Source: Promicromonospora sp. MEB111 (GTDB lineage Bacteria > Actinomycetota > Actinomycetes > Actinomycetales > Cellulomonadaceae). From it: DNA of 64,000 nucleotides. Both the position numbers and the translations under genes were made by a program. This document shows, piece by piece, positions 1-9,293 of this stretch. The notes beneath the pieces are model-generated. The model had not been told where the DNA came from, ran no database searches, and saw nothing but the letters and a program-made list of their open reading frames with translations. Numbering within the stretch: the stretch's first letter is position 1; each line of letters starts with the position of its first letter. The stretch is taken from the NCBI RefSeq assembly GCF_030209445.1, contig NZ_JARVSD010000019.1:1-64000 (forward strand). Direction: 5' to 3'.

Positions 1-40
1 TGACGGGGTGGGAGAGTAGGACGCCGCCGGACAACCATTC

Positions 41-110
41 CCGACAGGGGGTGGGGTTCCGAGATAGTCGACCAGCTGGTCGACTATCTCGGAACCCCAC
101 CCCCTTTCGG
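41..110. terminator. 70-bp near-perfect palindrome upstream of gatC
   Basis: Positions 47-75 are the exact reverse complement of 76-104 with no spacer, and pairing continues to 41 and 110 with one mismatch (45/106). The sequence is too long and exact to be chance. It lies between the end of whatever gene precedes the window (a TGA occupies positions 1-3, frame unknown) and the gatC promoter. A bidirectional terminator is the simplest reading; there is no long T-run. Confidence 0.6.
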
Positions 111-175
111 CATTCCCGGGGAAGATTTCACACGCGACGGGCGGGGATCCGGGCGAGCTGACGCCGTCCGGCGAC

Positions 176-189
176 TAGACTGGCGGCCA
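176..189 (+). promoter_or_regulatory. Candidate leaderless promoter of gatC
   Basis: A -10-like TAGACT at 176-181 lies 7 nt before the gatC ATG, which would put the transcription start at or next to the start codon. No Shine-Dalgarno sequence precedes the ATG, consistent with a leaderless mRNA. Confidence 0.5.
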
Positions 190-485
190 TGTCCACCATC
201 TCCCGCGACGAGGTCGCGCGCGTGGCTGCGCTGGCACGGATCGATCTGCGACAGGACGAGGTCGACCGCCTCGCCGGTGAGCTCGACGTGATCGTCGAGT
301 CCGTCGCTCGCATCAGCGAGGTCGCCACCGCAGACGTGCCCGCTACGAGCCACCCGCTCCCGCTGACGAACGTGTTCCGAGACGACGTACCCGAGGCCCC
401 GCTGCCGGTCGAGGACGTCCTGGCCGGAGCCCCGCAGCAGGAGAACGGCCGGTTCGCCGTCCCGCAGATCCTTGGCGAAGAGTGA
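189..485 (+). CDS. gatC: Asp-tRNA(Asn)/Glu-tRNA(Gln) amidotransferase subunit C
   Basis: GatC is the small subunit that wraps around GatA and stabilises the GatCAB complex, which converts mischarged Glu-tRNA(Gln) and/or Asp-tRNA(Asn) to the amidated forms in the cytosol. The 98-residue product has the family's usual length and its N-terminal helical pattern: [20 protein letters not shown], then a conserved Leu/Asp-rich segment and a C-terminal LR-D type tail ([12 protein letters not shown]). The stop is one base before the gatA ATG, and gatA and gatB follow, the canonical order. The start is set by the leaderless-looking promoter just upstream. Confidence 0.95.
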   Translation: MSTISRDEVARVAALARIDLRQDEVDRLAGELDVIVESVARISEVATADVPATSHPLPLTNVFRDDVPEAPLPVEDVLAGAPQQENGRFAVPQILGEE

Positions 486-486
486 G

Positions 487-2043
487 ATGGGTACCAGCGA
501 CATGACGAACGACATCACCCGGCTGAGCGCGTCCGACCTCGCGTCCGCGCTCGGTAGCAAGGACCTCACCAGCGTCGAGGCCACGCAGGCCCACCTGGAC
601 CGCATCGCGGCCGTCGACGGCGACCTGCACGCGTTCCTGCACGTCTCCTCCGCGGAGGCGCTGGCCACGGCCGCCGAGGTCGACGCGAAGCGCGCCGCCG
701 GCGAGGAGCTGCACCCGCTCGCCGGCGTGCCCATCGCGGTCAAGGACGTCGTGGTGACCAAGGGCCTGCCCACCACCGCGGGGTCGAAGATCCTCGAGGG
801 CTGGGTCCCGCCGTACGACGCGACCCTCGTGGAGCGCATCAAGGCCGCGGGCCTGCCGATCCTCGGCAAGACCAACATGGACGAGTTCGCCATGGGCTCC
901 TCGACGGAGCACTCGGCGTTCGGCAACACCAGGAACCCCTGGGACCTCGACCGGATCCCCGGCGGGTCCGGCGGTGGCTCCGCCGCGGCAGTGGCGGGCT
1001 TCGAGGCCCCCCTGGCGATCGGCACCGACACCGGCGGTTCCATCCGCCAGCCCGGCGCCGTCACCGGCACCGTCGGGGTCAAGCCCACCTACGGCGGCGT
1101 CTCCCGCTACGGCCTCATCGCCATGGCGTCGTCGCTCGACCAGGCCGGCCCCGTGACCCGTACCGTGCTCGACGCCGCGCTGCTGCACGAGCTGATCGGC
1201 GGGTACGACCACCACGACTCGACGTCGATCAACGAGCCGGTCCCCGGCGTCGTCGCCGCCGCAGAGCTGGGCGCCAAGGGCGACCTGAAGGGTCTGCGTG
1301 TCGGTGTCGTCAAGGAGCTCTCCGGCGAGGGCTACCAGGCGGGCGTGTCCGCGCGGTTCGAGGAGTCGCTCGACCAGCTGCGCGCGCTCGGCGCCGAGAT
1401 CGTCGAGGTCTCGTGCCCCAGCTTCACCTACGCGCTCGACGCGTACTACCTGATCATGCCCGCCGAGGCGTCCAGCAACCTGGCCAAGTTCGACGGCATG
1501 CGCTTCGGCCTGCGCGTCGAGCCGGCCGAGGGCCCGGTCACCGCGGAGCGCGTCATGGGCGCCACGCGCGGCGCCGGTTTCGGCGACGAGGTCAAGCGCC
1601 GCGTCATCCTCGGCACGTATGCCCTGTCCGCGGGCTACTACGACGCCTACTACGGCAGCGCGCAGAAGGTCCGCACGCTGATCCAGCGCGACTTCGCGGC
1701 CGCGTTCGAGCAGGCCGACGTGCTGGTCTCGCCCACGGCGCCGACCACGGCGTTCAAGTTCGGCGAGAAGCTCGACGACCCGCTGGCGATGTACCTCAAC
1801 GACGTCGCGACCATCCCGGCGAACCTCGCCGGCGTGCCCGGCATGTCGCTGCCGAACGGCCTGGCAGAGCCCGCCGGAGGGGGCGCCGGCCTGCCATCAG
1901 GTTTCCAGATCCTGGCCCCCGCCAAGGCGGACGACCGGCTGTACCGCGTGGGCGCCGCCCTCGAGGCGGCCCTCGAGAACGCCTGGGGCGGCCCCCTCCT
2001 GAACAAGGCACCCGAACTCAAGACCACGGAGCTCGCCCGATGA
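487..2043 (+). CDS. gatA: Asp-tRNA(Asn)/Glu-tRNA(Gln) amidotransferase subunit A
   Basis: GatA is the amidase-signature subunit that hydrolyses glutamine to supply ammonia to GatB. The Lys-cis-Ser-Ser triad is visible: Lys86 in GVPIAVKD, Ser161 in the GGSGGGS loop and nucleophile Ser185 in DTGGSIRQP. Spacing matches the family. Length (518 residues) is typical. I chose ATG 487, preceded by GAAGAG, one base after the gatC stop; a TTG at 472 would overlap gatC and an ATG at 502 lacks a ribosome site. The stop overlaps the gatB start by ATGA, indicating translational coupling. Confidence 0.96.
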   Translation: MGTSDMTNDITRLSASDLASALGSKDLTSVEATQAHLDRIAAVDGDLHAFLHVSSAEALATAAEVDAKRAAGEELHPLAGVPIAVKDVVVTKGLPTTAGSKILEGWVPPYDATLVERIKAAGLPILGKTNMDEFAMGSSTEHSAFGNTRNPWDLDRIPGGSGGGSAAAVAGFEAPLAIGTDTGGSIRQPGAVTGTVGVKPTYGGVSRYGLIAMASSLDQAGPVTRTVLDAALLHELIGGYDHHDSTSINEPVPGVVAAAELGAKGDLKGLRVGVVKELSGEGYQAGVSARFEESLDQLRALGAEIVEVSCPSFTYALDAYYLIMPAEASSNLAKFDGMRFGLRVEPAEGPVTAERVMGATRGAGFGDEVKRRVILGTYALSAGYYDAYYGSAQKVRTLIQRDFAAAFEQADVLVSPTAPTTAFKFGEKLDDPLAMYLNDVATIPANLAGVPGMSLPNGLAEPAGGGAGLPSGFQILAPAKADDRLYRVGAALEAALENAWGGPLLNKAPELKTTELAR

Positions 2044-3560
2044 CCGCACCGTCGACCGCCACGGCCACCAGCCTGGTCGCCTACGAGGACGCCGTCCGCC
2101 GCTACGACCCGGTGCTGGGCATCGAGGTGCACGTGGAGCTCGGCACGCTCACCAAGATGTTCTGCGCGGCCGAGGTCGAGTACGGCGGCGAGCCCAACAC
2201 CCAGGTGACCCCGGTCAGCCTCGGGCTGCCGGGCGCTCTGCCCGTGGTCAACGGCAAGGCCGTCGAGTACGCGATCCGCATCGGCCTCGCGCTCAACTGC
2301 AGCATCGCCGAGAGCTGCCGGTTCGCGCGCAAGAACTACTTCTACCCGGACGTCCCCAAGAACTTCCAGACGTCGCAGTACGACGAGCCGATCGCCTACG
2401 ACGGCTGGATCGACGTCGAGCTGGAGGACGGCGCGGTGTTCCGCGTCGAGATCGAGCGCGCGCACATGGAGGAGGACGCCGGCAAGAACACCCACGTGGG
2501 TGGCTCGACCGGCCGCATCCAGGGCGCCGAGTACTCGCTGGTGGACTACAACCGCGCCGGCATCCCGCTCGTGGAGATCGTCACGCGGCCCATCGAGGGC
2601 GTCGGCGACCGGGCCCCCGAGGTGGCCCGGGCCTACGTGCAGACGCTGCGCGACATCTTCCGCTCGCTGGGGGTCTCCGAGGCCCGCATGGAGCGGGGCA
2701 ACGTCCGCGCGGACGTGAACCTGTCGCTGCGGCCGACGCCCGAGTCGCCCCTGGGCACGCGCACCGAGACCAAGAACGTGAACTCGTTCCGCTCGGTCGA
2801 GCGCGCCGTGCGCTACGAGGTGTCCCGCCAGGCGGGCGTGCTCGACGCCGGCCTGCCGGTGATCCAGGAGACGCGGCACTTCCACGAGGAGGACGGCACC
2901 ACGTCGTCGGGCCGCGTGAAGTCGGACGCCGAGGACTACCGGTACTTCCCCGAGCCCGACCTGGTGCCCGTGGCCCCGAGCCGCGAGTGGGTCGAGGAGA
3001 TCCGGGCGACGCTCCCGGAGCTGCCGGTCGCGCGCCGGCGCCGGCTCCAGGGCGAGTGGGGGTACGCCGACGCCGAGATGCGCGACGTGGTCAACGCCGG
3101 CGCCATCGACCTCATCGAGGCGACGGTCGCCGCCGGCACGAGCGCCGCGGGCGCCCGCAAGTGGTGGATGGGCGAGCTGGCCCGCCGTGCCAAGCAGGAC
3201 GAGCTCTCGCTCGCGGACCTGTCCGTCACGCCGGCGCAGATCGCGCAGCTCCAGCAGCTCGTGGAGTCCGGCCGCATCAACGACAAGATCGCCCGCCAGG
3301 TGCTCGACGGCGTGCTCGCCGGCGAGGGTGACCCGGAGGCGGTCGTCGCGGCCCGCGGCCTCGAGGTCGTGTCCGACGACGGCGCGCTGCTCACCGCGAT
3401 CGACGAGGCGCTGGCGGCTCAGCCCGACATCGTCGAGAAGGTCCGTGGTGGCAACCAGGGTCCGGTCGGCGCGATCATCGGCGCCGTCATGAAGGCGACC
3501 AAGGGCCAGGCCGACGCCAAGCGGGTGCGGGAGCTGGTGCTGGATCGGATCGGGCAGTGA
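2040..3560 (+). CDS. gatB: Asp-tRNA(Asn)/Glu-tRNA(Gln) amidotransferase subunit B
   Basis: GatB phosphorylates the mischarged aminoacyl-tRNA and transfers the ammonia that arrives from GatA. The 506-residue product begins with the catalytic cradle ([13 protein letters not shown], then [11 protein letters not shown] and the [14 protein letters not shown] segment) and ends with the YqeY-like tRNA-binding tail domain (roughly residues 360-506, ending [12 protein letters not shown]). The ATG overlaps the gatA stop, so all three subunits come from one transcript. Nothing is truncated. Confidence 0.96.
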   Translation: MTAPSTATATSLVAYEDAVRRYDPVLGIEVHVELGTLTKMFCAAEVEYGGEPNTQVTPVSLGLPGALPVVNGKAVEYAIRIGLALNCSIAESCRFARKNYFYPDVPKNFQTSQYDEPIAYDGWIDVELEDGAVFRVEIERAHMEEDAGKNTHVGGSTGRIQGAEYSLVDYNRAGIPLVEIVTRPIEGVGDRAPEVARAYVQTLRDIFRSLGVSEARMERGNVRADVNLSLRPTPESPLGTRTETKNVNSFRSVERAVRYEVSRQAGVLDAGLPVIQETRHFHEEDGTTSSGRVKSDAEDYRYFPEPDLVPVAPSREWVEEIRATLPELPVARRRRLQGEWGYADAEMRDVVNAGAIDLIEATVAAGTSAAGARKWWMGELARRAKQDELSLADLSVTPAQIAQLQQLVESGRINDKIARQVLDGVLAGEGDPEAVVAARGLEVVSDDGALLTAIDEALAAQPDIVEKVRGGNQGPVGAIIGAVMKATKGQADAKRVRELVLDRIGQ

Positions 3561-3603
3561 CGTCGCGAGCCGCGGTGACGTCCCGGGGTGCGAGGCCGGG
3601 CCG

Positions 3604-4188
3604 GTGACCCGCGGACCCCACCTGCACGGCGACATGGTGCGGTTGCGGCCGATCGAGGCACGCGACTCGGAGCGTCTGTGGGAGGCGGTCCAGGACCCGG
3701 AGGGCACCCGCCTGACCGGTACCACCGCCGTCTTCACGCGCGACCAGATCGACGAGTGGGCGCGTACCGTCAGCGACCGGCCCGGCCGGTACGACTGGGC
3801 GATCTGCCCGGCCGCGATGCGGGACGGCAAGCCGATCAGCGACGACATGATCGGCGAGATCGTGCTGAACGACCTCGACGAGACCGTCGGCTCGGCGAAC
3901 CTGCGGCTCCAGCTCCTGCCGAACTACCGGGGGCGCGGGTACGGCCGCGAAGCCATCCAGGAGGTGCTGCACTTTGCGTTCGACGGCGTCGAGGACGCAC
4001 CGGGCCCGCGACTGCACCGGGTGAGCCTGGACGTGCTCAGCATCAACCCGCGCGCCCAGACCCTCTACGAGTCGCTCGGCTTCCGCGAGGAGGGCCGCCT
4101 GCGGGACATCTACCGTGACGGCGACACGTGGGCGGACGCCATCGTGATGAGCATCCTCGAGGACGAGTACCGGGCGCTGCACGACTGA
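3604..4188 (+). CDS. GNAT-family N-acetyltransferase (RimJ/RimL-like)
   Basis: This is a 194-residue acetyl-CoA-dependent acetyltransferase. The acetyl-CoA loop is seen as YRGRGYGREAI (about residues 110-120), followed by the family's HRVSLDVLSINPRAQTLYESLGFREEGRLRD segment, split here only for description: the Asn-x-x-A-x-x-x-Y motif and the SLGF(x)EEG turn. It acts on a small molecule or protein amine that cannot be told from sequence. It lies 43 bp after gatB and may be co-transcribed. GTG 3604 is used; an in-frame ATG at 3634 is an alternative start. Confidence 0.85.
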   Translation: MTRGPHLHGDMVRLRPIEARDSERLWEAVQDPEGTRLTGTTAVFTRDQIDEWARTVSDRPGRYDWAICPAAMRDGKPISDDMIGEIVLNDLDETVGSANLRLQLLPNYRGRGYGREAIQEVLHFAFDGVEDAPGPRLHRVSLDVLSINPRAQTLYESLGFREEGRLRDIYRDGDTWADAIVMSILEDEYRALHD

Positions 4189-4220
4189 GTCGCCCGGGAC
4201 CGGATTCCCGGACGGCGCCC

Positions 4221-4257
4221 CGGCGGCCCCTGACCGCTCGACGGTCAGGGGCCGCCG
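4221..4257. terminator. Bidirectional terminator hairpin
   Basis: A perfect 16-bp stem (4221-4236 with 4242-4257) and 5-nt loop lie between two convergent genes. The right arm includes the last codons and stop of the CBS-domain gene, so the hairpin is partly coding on that strand. Confidence 0.75.
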
Positions 4258-4679
4258 GTGATGTAGGCGGTGAGCTGGTCCCGCTCGGCCTGCACCTCGG
4301 CGATCCGGTGCTTGACCACGTCGCCGATGCTCACGATCCCCGTGAGCCGGGCGTCCACGAGCACCGGCACGTGCCGCACCCGGTGCTCCGTCATCACGGG
4401 CATGAGCTCGTCGAGCGTGGCGTCGGGGCCGCAGGTGTGCACGGCGACCGTCATGATCGCCTCGACGGTGCCGTCCAGGATGTCGTCCCCGTCCGAGTGC
4501 AGCCTGCGCACGACGTCGCGCTCGCTGACGATGCCGTCGACGGTGACGCCGTCGTCGGACACCACGACCGCGCCGATACGGTGCTCGGCGAGGAGGGCGA
4601 GCAGGTCGCGCACGCTCCGGTCCTTGGAGATGGTGACCACGGAGCCACCCTTGCGGCGCAGTGCCTCTGTCACTCGCAT
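4245..4679 (-). CDS. Tandem CBS-domain protein
   Basis: The 144-residue protein is essentially two CBS motifs (about residues 8-60 and 73-128), each with the characteristic G-I-V-S-x-x-D-V-V signature (DGIVSERDVVRR and TGIVSIGDVVKHR). Such stand-alone Bateman modules bind adenosine nucleotides in the cytosol and usually act as energy sensors; the partner is unknown. The ATG is preceded by a good ribosome site (GGAGG, spacing 8). It diverges from ilvD across a 249-bp gap. There is no link to branched-chain synthesis beyond that position. Confidence 0.88.
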   Translation of the reverse strand: MRVTEALRRKGGSVVTISKDRSVRDLLALLAEHRIGAVVVSDDGVTVDGIVSERDVVRRLHSDGDDILDGTVEAIMTVAVHTCGPDATLDELMPVMTEHRVRHVPVLVDARLTGIVSIGDVVKHRIAEVQAERDQLTAYITGGP

Positions 4680-4928
4680 CGGGATACCTCCATCGAGTGC
4701 ACGGCGGAGACCGCCTCCTTGCGGCCTCCTGCTACGACGGTACGGCACCGGGCGAATTTTCCCCAGGGGTGAGAGTCCCGCGTCCCGGCCCTCTGGGACG
4801 GGGTGCACGACCGTGAGGGGGTCACCCTGTGGACGCCGCCTGTCGGTCCCGGCGGACCGGAGGTAGCGTGACGAGGCCGTTCGCCCGCATCGCGCACGGC
4901 CACCCAGCATCGAAGGAGCTGAACAGTC
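4680..4928. promoter_or_regulatory. Divergent promoter region between the CBS-domain gene and ilvD
   Basis: The 249-bp gap carries outward promoters. Toward ilvD a TAGCGT -10-like box at 4864-4869 would give a leader of about 50 nt ending in AAGGAG. I see no leader peptide or terminator hairpin here, unlike ilvB and cimA. A relatively AT-rich patch (GCGAATTTTCCCC) lies near 4751-4763. Confidence 0.35.
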
Positions 4929-6791
4929 ATGAGTCGTCCCCTGCGCTCCCGGACGTCCACCCACGGCCGCAACATGGCCGGAGCCCGCGCGCTCTGGCGC
5001 GCCACCGGCATGGGTTCCGAGGACTTCGGGAAGCCGATCATCGCGATCGCGAACTCGTACACGCAGTTCGTACCGGGGCACGTACACCTCAAGGACATGG
5101 GCGACCTCGTGGCCTCGGCCATCCGCGAGGCCGGCGGCGTCGCGAAGGAGTTCAACACCATCGCCGTCGACGACGGCATCGCGATGGGCCACGCCGGCAT
5201 GCTCTACTCCCTGCCGAGCCGCGACCTGATCGCGGACTCCGTGGAGTACATGGTCCAGGCACACACCGCCGACGCCCTCGTCTGCATCTCCAACTGCGAC
5301 AAGATCACGCCGGGCATGCTCAACGCCGCGCTGCGGCTGAACATCCCGGTGATCTTCGTGTCGGGCGGCCCCATGGAGGCCGGCAAGGCGGTGGTGGCGA
5401 ACGGCGTCGCGAAGACGCCGCTGAACCTCATCAACGCGATCAACTACTCGGCGGACGAGAACGTGGACGACGCCGCGCTCGGCCTGGTCGAGGAGAACGC
5501 GTGCCCCACGTGCGGCTCGTGCTCCGGCATGTTCACCGCGAACTCGATGAACTGCCTCACCGAGGCGCTGGGGCTGTCCCTGCCCGGCAACGGCTCGACG
5601 CTGGCGACGCACGCCGCTCGCAAGGAGCTGTTCCTGGAGGCCGGCCGCACCATCGTGGACCTGGCCCGCCGGTACTACGAGGACGAGGACGACTCCGCGG
5701 CGCCCCGCGGGATCGCCACCAAGGCGGCGTTCGCGAACGCGATGGCGCTCGACGTGGCCATGGGCGGCTCCACCAACACGGTGCTGCACGTCCTCGCCGC
5801 CGCCCAGGAGGCCGAGGTCGACTTCACGCTCGCCGACATCGAGGACATCAGCCGCCGGGTGCCGTGCCTGTCCAAGGTGGCGCCCAACCACCCGGACTAC
5901 CACATGGAGGACGTCCACCGGGCGGGCGGCATCCCCGCGCTGCTGGGCGAGCTCGACCGCGGCGGCCTGCTGGACCACGACGTCACCTCGGTGCACACGC
6001 CCACGCTGCGCGCCTGGCTCGACGACTGGGACGTCCGCGGCGGCAAGGCCACCGACCGGGCGCTCGGCCTGTTCCACGCGGCGCCGGGCGGCGTGCGCAC
6101 CACCAAGGCGTTCTCCACGAACAACCAGTGGGAGACGCTCGACACCGACGGCGCGGGCGGCTGCATCCGCGACATCGAGCACGCGTACACCGTCGAGGGC
6201 GGGCTGGCCGTGCTGCGCGGCAACCTCGCCGAGGACGGCGCCGTGTTCAAGACGGCGGGCGTCGACCCCGACGTCTTCCACTTCGTGGGCAAGGCGCTCG
6301 TCTGCGAGTCGCAGGACGAGGCCGTCGAGAAGATCCTGACCAAGCAGGTCGAGCCGGGCCACGTCGTCGTCGTGCGCTACGAGGGGCCGTCCGGCGGGCC
6401 GGGCATGCAGGAGATGCTCTACCCGACCTCGTACATCAAGGGCCGCGGGCTGGGCAAGGTGGTCGCCCTCATCACGGACGGCCGGTTCTCCGGCGGGTCC
6501 AGCGGCATCTCCGTGGGGCACGTCTCGCCGGAGGCCGCGGCGGGCGGCACCATCGGCCTGGTCGAGGACGGCGACGAGATCGAGATCGACGTCGACACCC
6601 GGATGATCCGCATCAACGTGCCGGACGAGGTGCTCGCCGAGCGGCGCGCCAAGATGGAGTCGTCCGAGCGGCCGTGGCAGCCCGTCGCCCGCGACCGGTA
6701 CGTGTCCCCGGCGCTGCAGGCCTACGCGGCCCTGGCGACGTCGGCCGACCGCGGGGCCGTGCGCGACGTCGCGCGCCTGCGGCGCGGCTGA
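4929..6791 (+). CDS. ilvD: Dihydroxy-acid dehydratase
   Basis: IlvD dehydrates 2,3-dihydroxy-isovalerate and 2,3-dihydroxy-3-methylvalerate to the 2-oxo acids that precede valine, leucine and isoleucine. It is a cytosolic Fe-S enzyme. Length (620 residues) matches the E. coli-type subfamily. Iron-sulphur cysteines are visible at Cys123 ([10 protein letters not shown]) and Cys195 ([11 protein letters not shown]), with [13 protein letters not shown] at the N-terminus. The substrate-loop segment GGSTNTVLH and C-terminal [10 protein letters not shown] are intact. The start has AAGGAG 9 nt upstream. It is a single-gene unit closed by a hairpin. Confidence 0.96.
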   Translation: MSRPLRSRTSTHGRNMAGARALWRATGMGSEDFGKPIIAIANSYTQFVPGHVHLKDMGDLVASAIREAGGVAKEFNTIAVDDGIAMGHAGMLYSLPSRDLIADSVEYMVQAHTADALVCISNCDKITPGMLNAALRLNIPVIFVSGGPMEAGKAVVANGVAKTPLNLINAINYSADENVDDAALGLVEENACPTCGSCSGMFTANSMNCLTEALGLSLPGNGSTLATHAARKELFLEAGRTIVDLARRYYEDEDDSAAPRGIATKAAFANAMALDVAMGGSTNTVLHVLAAAQEAEVDFTLADIEDISRRVPCLSKVAPNHPDYHMEDVHRAGGIPALLGELDRGGLLDHDVTSVHTPTLRAWLDDWDVRGGKATDRALGLFHAAPGGVRTTKAFSTNNQWETLDTDGAGGCIRDIEHAYTVEGGLAVLRGNLAEDGAVFKTAGVDPDVFHFVGKALVCESQDEAVEKILTKQVEPGHVVVVRYEGPSGGPGMQEMLYPTSYIKGRGLGKVVALITDGRFSGGSSGISVGHVSPEAAAGGTIGLVEDGDEIEIDVDTRMIRINVPDEVLAERRAKMESSERPWQPVARDRYVSPALQAYAALATSADRGAVRDVARLRRG

Positions 6792-6794
6792 CGC

Positions 6795-6839
6795 CGTCGC
6801 CTGACGGCGGACCCGCGCCGGGTCCGCCGTCGGGCGACG
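6795..6839 (+). terminator. Terminator after ilvD
   Basis: A stem of about 20 bp (6795-6814 with 6820-6839, one G-U pair) around a 5-nt loop begins 3 bases after the ilvD stop codon. There is no T-run, typical of high-GC terminators. Confidence 0.65.
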
Positions 6840-6938
6840 CACTGACGAGCGGCGACGCCGAGGGCCTGTCGGGTGTCGGAGTCTCGTGCCATGGTGGTGG
6901 GACCCGGACGACTGGACGTACGAGGGAAGGCACTACCC

Positions 6939-7610
6939 ATGAGCGACGCGATCACCGCTGCCGAGTTCACCGCGGCAGAAGGCACGGACGACTGGCGGGT
7001 GCTCCACGACGCGGCGCTCGCGCGCTTCACCACCGGTTCGTTCGCCACCGGGCTGGTGCTGGTCGCCCGCATCGGTGAGCTCGCCGAGTCCGCCAACCAC
7101 CATCCCGACGTCGACCTGCGCTACGGGAGCGTGACGGTGCGGACCTGGTCGCACGACATCGGCGGGCTGTCCGAGCGGGACCTCGCGCTGGCGCGGGCGA
7201 TCTCGGCCGCGGCCCGCAACGTCGGCGTCGCGGCGGACGTGTCCGGGCTGCGCGAGGTGGCGATCGCGATCGACGCCGTGGTCGGGCCCGCCGCCCAGGC
7301 CTTCTGGCAGGCGGTGCTGGGTCACGAGGCGCAGCCGTACCGCGGTGGGAACACCGCGGCCGGTCGGCTGCTCGACCGGGACGGACGCCAGCCGATGTTC
7401 TGGTTCCAGCAGACCGACGAGCACCGGGAGCAGCGCAACCGCATCCACGTGGACGTCTGGGTGCCGCACGACCTGGCCGAGGCGCGGGTGGCGGAGGCGG
7501 TCGCTGCCGGCGGGCGGCTCGTCACGGACAAGTACGCCCCGTCGTGGTGGGTGCTGGCCGACGCCGAGGGCAACGAGGCCTGCGTCTGCACCTGGCAGGG
7601 CGAGTTCTGA
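6939..7610 (+). CDS. Pterin-4a-carbinolamine dehydratase-like / VOC fusion protein
   Basis: The 223-residue protein joins two domains. Residues about 5-95 resemble 4a-hydroxytetrahydrobiopterin dehydratase: the conserved ANHHPDVDLRYGSVTVRTWSH segment carries the paired histidines of the active site and is followed by GLSERDLALARAIS. Residues about 105-223 form a glyoxalase/VOC fold (FWQAVLG, then RIHVDVWVPHD, ending DAEGNEACVCTWQ). The VOC metal ligands are not all obvious. The fusion occurs in other actinobacteria but the reaction is not established. ATG 6939 follows AGGGAAGG; an in-frame ATG at 6873 lacks such a site. Confidence 0.8.
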   Translation: MSDAITAAEFTAAEGTDDWRVLHDAALARFTTGSFATGLVLVARIGELAESANHHPDVDLRYGSVTVRTWSHDIGGLSERDLALARAISAAARNVGVAADVSGLREVAIAIDAVVGPAAQAFWQAVLGHEAQPYRGGNTAAGRLLDRDGRQPMFWFQQTDEHREQRNRIHVDVWVPHDLAEARVAEAVAAGGRLVTDKYAPSWWVLADAEGNEACVCTWQGEF

Positions 7611-7678
7611 CACACCCGAGGAATGCACCCGGAAAAGAGGATGAACTCCGGCTCGGGAATGGGTAACGTCTCGCGCTT

Positions 7679-8497
7679 GTGCGCCCGCTCACCCCACCCG
7701 CCCGGAACCCCTACTGGCGGTTCCTCCTGGCGGGCTTCCGCGGGCAGTCGGCCTACCCGCTCGCGACTCTCGCCGGCCTGGTCGCCAACGCGACGTTCGG
7801 CGTGCTCAAGGGCTCGATCATGGGGGCCGCGGTCGAGAGCTCGGGCGGTGAGCTGGCCGGGTACACGGCGGGCAGCATGGCCGCGTTCGTCTGGCTGGGG
7901 CAGGGGCTGCTCGGGTCGGTGAACCTGTGGGGCGGCAGCGACCTGCAGACCCGGATCAAGTCCGGCGACGTCGCCGTCGACTTCCTGCGGCCCGTGAGCG
8001 TCCAGGCCTCCCACGTGCTGACCGACGTCGGCAAGGGGCTGTTCGGCCTGCTGCCGCGAGGGCTGCCGAGCGTGCTGATCGGGGTCGCGATCGGCGGCAT
8101 GGTGCTGCCGTCCGACCCGAGCGCGTACGCGCTCGGCCTGATCAGCCTGCTGCTCGGCATCGCCGTCTCGCACGCCTGCATCTACGCCGTGGGGACGTCG
8201 GGCTTCTGGCTCGTGGAGTCCCGCGGCGTCGCCGTGTTCTACCTGTCGTTCTCGGGGCTGTTCGCCGGCCTCTACACGCCGATCTACCTCTTCCCGGACT
8301 GGCTGCTGACCCTCGCGCTGCTCACGCCGTTCCCGTCGATGATGCAGCTCCCGGTCGACGTGCTCTCCGGCCAGGTCACCGGTGTGGCGGCCTGGCAGCA
8401 CCTCGGCGTGCAGGCGCTGTGGCTCGCGATCGTGCTCGCCGTCGGGCACCTGAGCACGCGGGCCGGACGCCGCAGGCTGGAGGTGCAGGGTGGCTGA
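7679..8497 (+). CDS. ABC-2 type transporter permease, subunit 1
   Basis: A 272-residue integral membrane protein with about six hydrophobic segments, resembling the uncharacterised ABC-2 permeases that occur in pairs beside a single ATPase (COG4587/COG3694 type). It would form half of an export channel in the cytoplasmic membrane. The substrate is unknown. GTG 7679 is the first start in frame, with a TAACGT box 10 nt before it. It overlaps the next permease by 8 bases. Confidence 0.8.
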   Translation: MRPLTPPARNPYWRFLLAGFRGQSAYPLATLAGLVANATFGVLKGSIMGAAVESSGGELAGYTAGSMAAFVWLGQGLLGSVNLWGGSDLQTRIKSGDVAVDFLRPVSVQASHVLTDVGKGLFGLLPRGLPSVLIGVAIGGMVLPSDPSAYALGLISLLLGIAVSHACIYAVGTSGFWLVESRGVAVFYLSFSGLFAGLYTPIYLFPDWLLTLALLTPFPSMMQLPVDVLSGQVTGVAAWQHLGVQALWLAIVLAVGHLSTRAGRRRLEVQGG

Positions 8498-9293
8498 GGC
8501 ACTTCGCGCCTACCGGGCCGTCGTGGCCAGCCGGGCGCGCTCGCAGGCGAGCCACCGCGCGAGCTTTCGCATGGACCTCGTCGGCGCACTACTCGTCGGC
8601 ATCATCGAGTTCGGCGAGATCTGGGTGCTCTACTCGGCGACGGACCAGATCGGCGGGTTCACGCTCGCGCAGATCATGCTCGTGTTCGGCCTGTCCGACC
8701 TCGCCTTCTCCCTCGCCGACCTGGTGGCCGGGCACTGCGACAACCTGCCGCTGTACGTCCGCGCGGGCACGCTCGACGTGTTCTTCCTGCGCCCGCAGCC
8801 GGTGCTGGCGCAGCTCGTCACGAGCGACCTCAGCCTGCGCCGCATCGGGCGCTGCCTGGTGGGCGCCACGTCGCTCACGGTCGGCCTGGTGCTCAACGAC
8901 ATCGAGTGGACCGCGGGCGCGGTCGGTCTGGTGGTCCTGGCGCTGGTCTGCGGGTTCGTCATCTTCACCGCGCAGTTCGTCACCGCGGCCGGGCTGCAGT
9001 TCTTCCTCGTCAACGGCGCCGAGATGACCAACGCGTTCGTGTACGGCGGCCGGTACGCGGCCACGCAGCCCACGAGCGTGTGGCCGCGCAGCCTGCTGGT
9101 GGTCTTCGGCGCCGTCTTCCCCGTGGCGTTCGCGGCGTTCCTGCCGGTCTCCACGCTGCTCGGCGTGCCGGGCGTCGCGGGTCTGCCGGTCTGGCTGGGC
9201 TGGTGCGCACCGGTCGCCGCGGTCTGGGCGGTCGTCGTCGCGGGGCTGTCCTGGCGCTGGGGCCTTCGTCACTACCGAGGAGCGGGCGGATGA
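8490..9293 (+). CDS. ABC-2 type transporter permease, subunit 2
   Basis: The second 267-residue membrane subunit begins with a cytosolic amphipathic N-terminus rich in Arg (RAYRAVVASRARSQASHRAS), then about six hydrophobic segments. The segment LPLYVRAGTLDVFFLRPQPVLAQL matches the permease-type DVFLLRPL motif family: the cytoplasmic coupling region of COG3694 proteins. It starts with GTG inside the end of the previous gene and its stop overlaps the ATPase start (ATGA), so all three subunits should be made in step. Confidence 0.8.
   Translation: MAEALRAYRAVVASRARSQASHRASFRMDLVGALLVGIIEFGEIWVLYSATDQIGGFTLAQIMLVFGLSDLAFSLADLVAGHCDNLPLYVRAGTLDVFFLRPQPVLAQLVTSDLSLRRIGRCLVGATSLTVGLVLNDIEWTAGAVGLVVLALVCGFVIFTAQFVTAAGLQFFLVNGAEMTNAFVYGGRYAATQPTSVWPRSLLVVFGAVFPVAFAAFLPVSTLLGVPGVAGLPVWLGWCAPVAAVWAVVVAGLSWRWGLRHYRGAGG

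Noticed and set aside
4245-6842. A minus-strand frame of 865 codons antisense to ilvD
   Set aside because: The only domain content is the CBS protein at its 3' end; the rest mirrors ilvD and is rich in His, Arg and Gly.
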